Source of the DNA: Paratinospora sagittata
Taxonomy: Eukaryota; Streptophyta; Magnoliopsida; Ranunculales; Menispermaceae
Reading direction: 5' to 3'
NCBI GenBank assembly: GCA_035771175.1
Contig: CM069601.1
Location: forward strand, 7,101,001 to 7,165,000
DNA: 64,000 nt
The notes below the pieces were generated by a model. It had not been told where the DNA came from. It worked only from the letters and a program-made list of their open reading frames with translations, and did no database searches. How positions within the stretch are numbered: the first letter of the stretch is position 1; each line of letters opens with the position of its first letter. The position numbers were made by a program, and so were the translations under genes. This document shows positions 55,885 through 64,000 of the stretch, in pieces.

Positions 55885-58201
55885 CTTCTCTCCACTGAGA
55901 ACATTATTCCACACTTATTTATCTTTTCTTCATCTTCCTAAACCTCTCTTAAAGATGGACAAAGTAGCTAGAGAAGGGACTTGAGAGCTCCTCCAACCAT
56001 TAAGGTAAGTAACTTCTGCTTCCCTTACCTTTTGCATTGCGTTTAATTCTTGTTGGTTTCCTTTTAGATTTTTAGTCTTGATTCTTACTGGTTTCTATGG
56101 ATCTATAGCTCATTTTCTTGCTGCAAATAATGCCCACTGAGTTGTTAAACTTTCCTTGTACTTATGAGGCTAAACAAAACTTGTACACGTGCATGACGAC
56201 CAGCCATGAGGCATGCTGACAGCCATGGCTGAGATATCTAAGCCCAAAGTCTCCCTTTCTGCCTTGCTTACAGCTCCAAAGAATTGTATGCACACGTCAG
56301 GCAAAACCATGGAGAGAATGAAGAAAAAATGAGAGAAAGAGGATATTGGATTTGTTTCAACAACCCATCTTTGGGATAGATTTTCTACCTACAAACAAAT
56401 TCAATAAGTGGTGTGGGTTAGATGGATTAACAATTGGAAGATAGAGAAGAGATTTAAGGTTAGAAACAATGAGAAACTTGGAAAAACAGAATCTAAAAAT
56501 GATGAGGAAAGTGGCTAGTTGAAATGGGAAAAGGATGACTGTTGCAATTTAATCGCCCAACTTTGAGGTGATTTTTCTCCTTCAAAATAAAATCCATAGG
56601 AGCTGTGGGTTGGTGAGATTTAAAAAAGGGAGATGAGGGAAGAGATTTGATGTGATAAATCAAGAACAAGGTGGTAAAATCGATGTTAAAAACGTTAAGG
56701 AACAAAGATTGTTCACCATGAAAAAAAAAATGATGACAGACAAGCTATTTGGAGCCACTTTTAACCCTCTAAATGGATTCAATTGAAGCTATTGGTTAGA
56801 TTAATAAAAAAAATAGGAAATGTGGAGAGCATGAAAGAAAATAAAATAGAATAAATAATAGAGTGGCAAGAGAGAGAACTGGGCTAGAAAATGGGAAAAA
56901 AATCATGACCAAAAAGGCGGTATTTCACATCCGGTTGAGGAAGATGAGCATTTTGCGTCATCAAGACCCGAATTTGAGCCAACCCACGGGTCGGCCTAAA
57001 CAGGCCCAAGAACCCATGTCCAAACCCTGATTATCCAACTAATGTGGGTCTGACACGGATTGACCCTTAAGTCCACATACTCCTTGGGCCTTATTTTGTG
57101 CAACTATTGGCCCAAACTTAGCCCACTTTCCATAATCACCAACTAATTTTGATTCCAAGAAGGCCTAAACAAATTCTGATTTACTAGGCCCAATTAATAC
57201 AATTAGTATAAGACAAGGTTAAAAATGGAGGTGCCAAAAGTGATAAATTTATATATATATATGTATAGCAGGACTTTATAGAATAAAAAGTATAAGTAAA
57301 GGTAATTAATCATGTCATCAATTTGGTACATTTTTTTATTTTTTCTTCTTTCAGTGTTGTTTGTGGGTACCAAAGGTTATGTTACTGTTTAAACAAAATT
57401 CTTTGAACACATGTATATGTAGGACATTGATTTAGGAAAAAAGATCAGTTACTAGATCTTATACTATGCATGTGAGAAAATTAAATACTTAAACGAAAAT
57501 AAAAGATAGTATCCTATGATCAGAATTTATTATGGGAAATTGAGTTGGATAATTGGATATGATAAGAGTTAATTTAAATTCCTTTACAAATACATTTACA
57601 ACACCCACATATGAGAGTCCCCTCTACTAATATTATTAAATGGTTTTCACCCTAGAGGTACAGTTTGATTAGTAAATGGATCTACGATTTATATATATCT
57701 TTCTTTTTACCAGAATTTAATCTTCGTAATGATGGCAAATCTTAAATTTAGTAAATGAGGTTCATTAGTCTATCATGTATACGTAAGTTGGCTAAAAACC
57801 TGATTTTCAAATTGATAACAAAAAACTAATTATATTATCTTTTGTTTTTCTTTTTTAACATGGAATTTAAACATTTCCTAAAACAAGAAGAGAAAGACAT
57901 AGTTAGTTTAGTAATGCTAAAATAACTCTATTTTTTAACACAATTCTCAACTTATACTGATTTAACATTGTTTGCTTAAAACATGCGAAACTACTTTTTT
58001 TAAAAAAATAGTTAAAGATAATTACACCACACACTGTCACGTAATACTTGAAAATTTTGTTTGAGATTTGAGTCTCCCTTTATTTTTCTAGTTTAGATTA
58101 CTACCACAGGCATCACTAGATTGTATTATAAGTACAAATGTGGCCTCAATTGTACTTATATATAATAAAATTAAAAATAAATATTGATTTTTATAAAACA
58201 T
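55885..58201. other. Intergenic, no gene recognised
   Basis: This continues the host sequence of the mini-element. AAGGTAAGTAACTTCTGC at 56002-56019 is donor-like, and TTTCCTTTTAG (56059-56069) acceptor-like, reminiscent of the intron in long Ty3 LTRs, but no LTR ends were found. Open frames are short and resemble nothing known. Confidence 0.4.
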
Positions 58202-58700
58202 TGTTGGGTATGTGTTGACCAAAATAATAGTCCATATCAGATATAGCAAGTTCATTACATAAAATATAAGTTGGTATCTCACCCTTATTTGTACTGAGGC
58301 CTTTTGGAGTAAAACCTCGTATCTGGCTCAAAGGTGGTTAAGTTAGGGACAATATCAATTGGTACTAGTAAAGATTCAGGCCCACCCAACAAATGGTATC
58401 AGGGCTGATGGTTCGGCTGGGATGCATGTATGTCAAGGTAAAATACGCAGGTGTGCTCATAGTTGCAAATAGTTTCTCGAGTTGCTCTTCCTCCAGATGA
58501 TGGCAACGGTTATATGATATGGAACGTGCAGTGTGATCGTGATGAAGCAAGATTTTGATCTAAGGTGGAGATTTGTTGGGTATGTGTGAACCGTTTGGAG
58601 TAAAACCCTCCACTTGGACCTAAATATAGTTAAGTTGAGGACAATATGGGTAAGAACAGAAATCCACCGTTTGAAGTAAAACCTACACTTGAAGTATGCA
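58202..58700 (+). mobile_element. TRIM (miniature LTR retrotransposon)
   Basis: The 5' repeat runs TGTTGGGTATGTG (58202) to GGCCCACCCAACA (58391). It is followed by primer site TGGTATCAGGGC (58394-58405), a non-coding core of about 170 bp, a purine tract AAGGTGGAGATT (58563-58573) and a second TGTTGGGTATGTG at 58574. The second repeat shares GTTTGGAGTAAAACC, GTTAAGTTGAGGACAATAT with the first but is deleted and has no clear CA end. Size and lack of coding are those of a TRIM. Confidence 0.8.
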
Positions 58701-59471
58701 TCAAGATTATTCTACTATTAATTATAGCTGAATTAAAGCTATAGTTTAATTAATTGAAAAAGTACTTCCTTCTTTGTTTTGCTTTATTTTATTTTCTTGG
58801 TCATGGAAAATATCAACACTATATATATTTCTCTATTCTTTTTATGTCATCTTTATGCAAGCCACATGCTAATTTATTTTATTTGGTGTGACAGAAAACA
58901 TTCATAATTAATTTATTGAAATTAAGTTTCTTCTTTTCCTTAATAATATTTAGTTAATTAAAAGAAAAAAAGTCCACCAGCACGTTATATCAGATTCCTT
59001 GTCCCCCAAAAGTTTTCTTTCTTTCTCTTTTTTTTTTTTTCTTTTTTTTTTAAATAAAAATCTTTTGACTTAGAAATCCGTTATGGAGTAATTGCTTCAA
59101 TTAGGGAAAGTAAAGAGGGAGACAAAACAGTACTGTCAGATCCAAGAAATTAAAACAAGTTGTTTAATGAAGGAATTAATTTCATTTAAGTAAACAAAAT
59201 GGATTACTTTTTCCTTACAATGGAATAGTCAAATGGCCACCTTAATTGCCACTGACCCTTCTTCAATACTGAAGATCGACCTAATTCATGTTCTTAGCTT
59301 AAAATAAGCAAAATGTTGGCCAAGTTCTAGTAATCAGCGACCATCAGAGCTTAATATATACTTATATGACATCATAGAACTTTCTGCTTGTTTGATCAAT
59401 AATTAAGCTTAGTGGTTATTTAATAGGCTTAATTTCTGCTTGTTTAAGCTCATCCATTCATGAATGTTAAT
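58701..59471. other. AT-rich intergenic
   Basis: T-rich tract at 59018-59050; nothing else seen. Confidence 0.5.
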
Positions 59472-59486
59472 AGGCATACTTGCTTA

Positions 59487-59684
59487 TTTTTTATTTTATT
59501 TTTGGTTTTCCATAAAGTATCTGCACACCCTTTGGGTATGAGAGTAGTCTTTGTTCAAGATGAGAGTGGAATGGTAGACCTCTCCCAATAAGAGTACCTT
59601 AAATAATCCAACCCTGAAACTTTTATACAAGGACGACTTTGGGACTCAGCCCTTTTCCACTAAGCCAACCACTCGTCGGTTGGC
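59487..59684 (-). mobile_element. SINE (minus), TSD about 15 bp
   Basis: Flanked by AGGCATACTTGCTTA (59472-59486) and AGGCATACCTTGTTTA (59685-59700). The minus strand opens with GGTTGGCTTAGTGGAAAAGG (A-box-like) and GAGTCCCAAAG, and ends in a T-rich (plus) tail at 59487-59505. The long near-identical flanks and the box order suit a SINE. Confidence 0.6.
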
Positions 59685-59700
59685 AGGCATACCTTGTTTA

Positions 59701-61230
59701 ATTAATATCAAAATAATGCTATACTCAATGAACTCTTTTTTCAATTACACCTATAGGAATGCACTCTTTCCACTTTATTCTATTAAGGACTAAGTTTATA
59801 GTTATGCACTACTAATGTATATATATTAGAAGTAACAATCCAGACACAAATTTATAGCTGTATATAACCTCAATATAAATTTATATTGTGGGGTTCTTTA
59901 ATTTGAAGTAACTTCTTTTTAAAAGTGATATACCAATGATCTAGGTCACCAATTAGCAAAGACAGAGAGGTTTCCTTTCTTTTTTGGGGGCTAATCCACA
60001 TGAGTGATCTTTATGTGTTAATTAAGAAAGAATGTTGGTTTTAAGAATGATTAATTAGTCATACTTCATTATAGAACTCATTTAATTTAGTGATACATTT
60101 TTTTATTTTTATTTTTTACCAAAAATTTTAGTGATACATTAATCTTAAGTTAAAAGCAAAGGTTGGCTTACATTATATAGAATACAGATACGACAGTAGT
60201 ACTATTATTAATGCAAACTGAAGTGCATCCGTTTCCCAACTCCAATATGCTTAATAATTAGGTTATATATGGTATGCATGATTAATACATTTCAATATTA
60301 ATTATTGAGGCTAATTACATTAATTACCATTTAGAACAAATTATATTGAAGTAAGAGCTCAGATGATATGTATAGCCCATTTAACCTGTAGTAGGATTTC
60401 ATGTCAATATTGTTGGAGGCCACTATCACCTTTGCTCTTCAAAAATTTGTTTTCTTGTATATATATAGCTCTATATATACGTTTAGTTTGAGTAGTATTG
60501 ATTGTGACTAAACTCAGAATCTCAAGAGAGGTACAAAAGCATTCTAAGAATTCTTCGGTCCCAGAGAAAATGACTAAAAGATTACTATTCAATATACGAT
60601 AGTATTCAAAGAATTCAATTAAACTACTGACAGACTTCAAATATAATCTATTGAAGAATAAAAAAAAAACCTTAATAATTGATGATGAATGTGTAAGCAA
60701 AGGTGACATGCAATTTTTATGACATACAACTAATATAATATTTCCAGATTATATGGATATTCAACTCCCATATATATTGTTATTAATACAATTAATATAA
60801 GATATATAGTTTGAATTTATATAAAGTTCTCATAAGTACACAAGAAGGATAAATAGAACTCTAAGAAAGGCAGAAGGGAGGGAGAAGCACTACTGTTCAA
60901 TTGGTTTCATTTAGATATATTAATGAGAATGCCTACTCTTATAAATGGACGCGCTAGCTGCTTATGATGAGTGACCAATTAAAAACTCAGGGTAATAATA
61001 GACGTGGAAGAAGATTTAAAATAATACTGATAAAGATATGATTAATTGTAATTTAAATGTTTAATAACCCTTGACAGAGCATAATGTTAAAAGTGGATTT
61101 ATGTAGCTAGCCAACTTTATGTATTTAATTTGAGCGTATTTTTTTAGTACTCCTCAGCTCTCTCTCTATATATAACATATATAATTTCAATGATGCAGTT
61201 AACATATGAATCTAAGAAACAACATAAAAG
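59701..61230. other. AT-rich intergenic
   Basis: No coding segment or repeat could be supported; open frames are short and do not match known families. Confidence 0.5.
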
Positions 61231-61232
61231 CT

Positions 61233-61252
61233 ATTATTATTATTATTATTTT
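61233..61252. repeat. (ATT)n microsatellite
   Basis: About seven TTA/ATT units in a run; similar short ATT runs occur at 3671-3690. Confidence 0.85.
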
Positions 61253-61453
61253 CTCTATACTCATTAATTTAGTGTATAATTGGAATGCAAAGTAACTTCT
61301 TGAATTTTTTATGATCATCAATTTGAGGTGGTAAACGTACTAAACCACAGAAGGAGGTAATTAAACATTCATGGACCAGTGGGACCAAATGAATGTGCAT
61401 TTGCCTGAAAAAGAACACCAGAGAATTAAGGTAGAAACCAAAGCAAGTAAAAA

Positions 61454-61460
<7 letters not shown>

Positions 61461-61543
<83 letters not shown>
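61461..61543. repeat. Compound (TA)n(GA)n microsatellite
   Basis: About 20 TA units followed directly by about 21 GA units, 0.6 kb downstream of the Aux/IAA stop codon. Likely highly variable in length between individuals. Confidence 0.95.
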
Positions 61544-61546
<3 letters not shown>

Positions 61547-62172
61547 CTGCAGCTAGACCCATTGAAGATCTGGAGCTTAAACAGATGCATAAATTAATGC
61601 TGCATCAACATGCACATGGCCTTGCTTCCTCCCCCATTTGGTTCATTGGATCACTAGCTTATTTAATTAATTCCTCTCAATCCCCAGTAAAATAAACAAA
61701 TAGATAAAGGAAGATATAGCTAATTGCTTGCAATAATATTATATAAATATCCATAAGGGATCCAATGCAAAAAAAAAAAAAAAATGTATTAAAACTGAAT
61801 GAATTAATATAATTGAAAAAACAAAAAGAAATTAAAAAATTAAGAAGAGAAAAACAAATCACACAGCTTCAAAAGTGACAAAATTAAACAACATGATCTT
61901 GATCACTAAAGCAAGCCAGTAAATAATAATTAACAAACAAGCTAACAAACATACATAGCCAGTAGTCCTTGGGAAATATAGTACTGTTATTACTTCTTTT
62001 ACATAACAAATATCCATTCTTTCTTTATCTTCATATCTCTATATCAAACCATAATAGTACAGACACACCCCTGACAGCCCTGCTCGATCCATCTCCCTCG
62101 CAGTTGTCGTCTTCTTCCTGATCTTCAAGTAGTAGAGAGAGATCAAAGGAGCAAGTTCCGATAATTTCTATT
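61544..62172. other. Aux/IAA 3' flank
   Basis: Contains the 3' UTR of the Aux/IAA gene (minus strand) and AT-rich intergenic DNA. No separate gene seen. Confidence 0.5.
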
Positions 62173-63547
62173 TCAACTTCTGTTCTTGCATTTCTGCACT
62201 GCTCTTGGTGCTGTAAATGTTCAAGAACAACAAATTATAACAGTTATCAATTATCCCAAAAAAATAAAAAATGAAAGGAACAAGTTAATGATTTCATATA
62301 AGTTAATTATAACGACATAAATGAAAAAAAAAAAAACTCTAATTGGGCTTTTTCCAAAACAACTGATTTCTAACTACAAATTAAATATATGTAAGAATGC
62401 ATCTTTATCATGCCTTGAAGATTTTCTGCTAGCTACATGCTCTTAATAGTACCTCATATAGGGTGAAAACAACACAAAACTTATCTGTAGCCATATGTTT
62501 TCCAGGGTTGATGATATACCCTTAATATATATATAGTGGCCTACCACTAGCTACCAATGACTTATTATTGGCTGGTTTTGTTAAATAATATTCCGACTTA
62601 ATCATTAAGGCAGCTAGCTTAATAGCAATAATTAGTTGTCGCTCGATCACATCAATAATACGAATATCAACTACTTGTATTCATCGCGGATTAATATTAC
62701 AAAGTAGTACTTACCAAGTCCAATTGCCTCTGAACCTTTCATTATTCGCAAGCGCTTGCATGATTCCACAAACATCCTAGTTGAAATCAAAGAGAGATTA
62801 ATTAGTAACTAATTTTTATCACTTGAATTAATTAGCAACTGTCAAGACTTCTTTAGAGGCTCTCTAGATTTGGGTATATATATATAGATAGATAGTAGAA
62901 GTTAATTCAAATCAAATTGCTGCCCACGATTTACATCACACAAGGTTTTTTATTTTATTTTATTGTTATAGTTAGTTAATTTTATTTTGCATGCTTTAAA
63001 GCTTCATGAAAAACACAAAATGATGAAGAACTTACTCCCAAGGGACATCGCCGACAAGCATCCAATCGCCGTCCTTGTCTTCATAAGTCGGCAAGTATTC
63101 GGAACCATTCAATAAATCCATCAGCTTGCTCTCATTCATAAAATCCAGCATTCCTTGTGCCCCACAGTTTCCTTCAATAATTAACAAAACAAAAACATGA
63201 ATTGTCTAACATATATATATATCAGGAAACAAAATAAAAATAAAAATAAAAAGGGTGGTAGAAAATTGAATTATAGATTAATATATATAGGTTATTTACC
63301 AATAGTGAAAGAACTGAACATCTTCCCTAAGGCATCAGAGAGTTCTTGGTAGCTTTCGTACATCTTCAAGTCTACCTTACGAAGGTAAGGTGCACCATCC
63401 ATGCTAACCTTAACAAAAGCTGCACTGTTACTTCCATTGTTATTGCTTCCAAGCTTCTCCTCCTTGTCACTGGTAGAGTTGTTCTTCTGCACTGCCAGTA
63501 TGTTCTTCCGGTATGATCGAACTGGTGGCCAACCCACCACTTGTGCT
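62173..63547 (-). CDS. Aux/IAA auxin-responsive repressor, 5' partial
   Basis: Four exons on the minus strand: 63547-63300, 63171-63036, 62776-62715 and 62210-62173 (stop tga at 62173-62175). All introns are GT-AG, and the codon phases join without a break. The product segment has domain [17 protein letters not shown], the degron bound by TIR1/AFB with auxin (core GWPPV intact). It then has the PB1-type domains III and [22 protein letters not shown] (invariant Lys), [34 protein letters not shown] (acidic OPCA motif), [20 protein letters not shown] and [21 protein letters not shown]. These domains pair with ARF activators in the nucleus and repress auxin genes; auxin triggers degradation. The exon with the LxLxL repressor motif (domain I) must lie right of 64000. 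The sequence places it in the IAA7/14/16/17-type clade. No defect seen. Confidence 0.95.
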
Positions 63548-64000
63548 CTGAAATTAAATCCCACCACGTTAATAAATATACATATATATTCTCATAATTA
63601 TTCAACTTTTTTTTTTTTAAATGCCAACCATCCCACATCCCCAAAAAGAAATTATACATTTATATATATATGTAACATTAATTAAACAGAGAATATATGG
63701 AATAAAGAAAAAAAAAGAGCAAATTTTGATACTTTAGATTCAAATCAATAAAAAAAACTAAATTTTATGAAATTGAAGATTGGTTCAAGTAAAATCAACT
63801 TTTTGATGCATATTCTACACATGAAATACAAGAACAATTATAAAACTAATAATAATATGTGGTTTTAGTTGCATAATCTTCTTTTTTTTTCTTATTTGTC
63901 ATTATTTTGCACCTTAATTATTTGCCCACGTTCAGAAAATTATGCCAGAAAAAAAGTGGAAAATAAAAAAGGTAGCCACAAATATATGTATATTCATTCA
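63548..64000 (-). other. First intron of the Aux/IAA gene (partial)
   Basis: The acceptor TTTAATTTCAG ends at 63548. No LxLxL-type coding is present up to the window edge, so this is intron between the N-terminal exon and the domain II exon. It is AT-rich. Confidence 0.75.

Noticed and set aside
61269..61556. Frames with Tyr-Ile and Arg-Glu runs
   Set aside because: Translation of the TA/GA microsatellite; not genes.

Overview
This window is nuclear DNA of a flowering plant, most likely a eudicot. It is AT-rich, has spliced genes with GT-AG introns, and contains plant-specific families: an Aux/IAA auxin repressor, a Barwin-type PR-4 defence protein, Ty1/copia and Ty3/gypsy elements with tRNA-Met primer sites, plant L1-type LINEs, SINEs, a Tourist-like MITE, a Helitron and a TRIM. 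Only two host genes are supported, both on the minus strand: PR-4 (22691-23929, two exons, complete) and an Aux/IAA gene (62173-63547, its last four exons; the first exon lies beyond the right edge). No tRNA, rRNA, CRISPR or bacterial feature was seen.

Layout. 1-2468: 3' end of a copia element (RNase H, purine tracts, 3' LTR). 2869-5150: two Ty3-type LTR remnants. 6112-6855: minus-strand copia 3' end, interrupted by a large copia element at 6858-15557 (LTR, primer site, gag, protease, integrase, RT, RNase H, then an LTR of a different subfamily). 15862-22068: Athila/Tat-like Ty3 remnant with a solo LTR (16298-19002, TSD CATTT) inside its protease. 22691-23929: PR-4 gene. 24200-28600: small elements, namely two SINEs, a 1.5 kb foldback array of seven palindromes, and a non-autonomous Helitron whose empty site survives 0.6 kb away. 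29285-52906: one L1-type LINE of about 5 kb stretched to 23.6 kb by nested insertions (a MITE, a copia solo LTR that itself holds a Ty3 solo LTR, a 7.8 kb chromovirus-type element, and three more copia solo LTRs). 54009-55884: gag-only copia mini-element. 58202-58700: TRIM. 59487-59684: SINE. 62173-63547: Aux/IAA.

The host genes act independently: PR-4 is a secreted antifungal protein, and Aux/IAA is a nuclear auxin co-receptor and repressor. The rest is a record of transposition. The reading frame of the LINE, the target-site duplications and the LTR ends let most insertions be ordered.

Most unusual signal. The copia LTRs here, although diverged in sequence, share a chain of short stem-loops in the transcribed leader. 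The stem sequences change with compensation while the loop stays close to ACCCGTAA. Upstream of the TATA box the same LTRs carry arrays of short palindromes (GGACGCT...AGCGTCC, or GAAACGCGTTTC), and a chromovirus-type Ty3 LTR in the window carries a similar array. I know of no named element matching this, and I infer it may be a functional RNA or regulatory structure.
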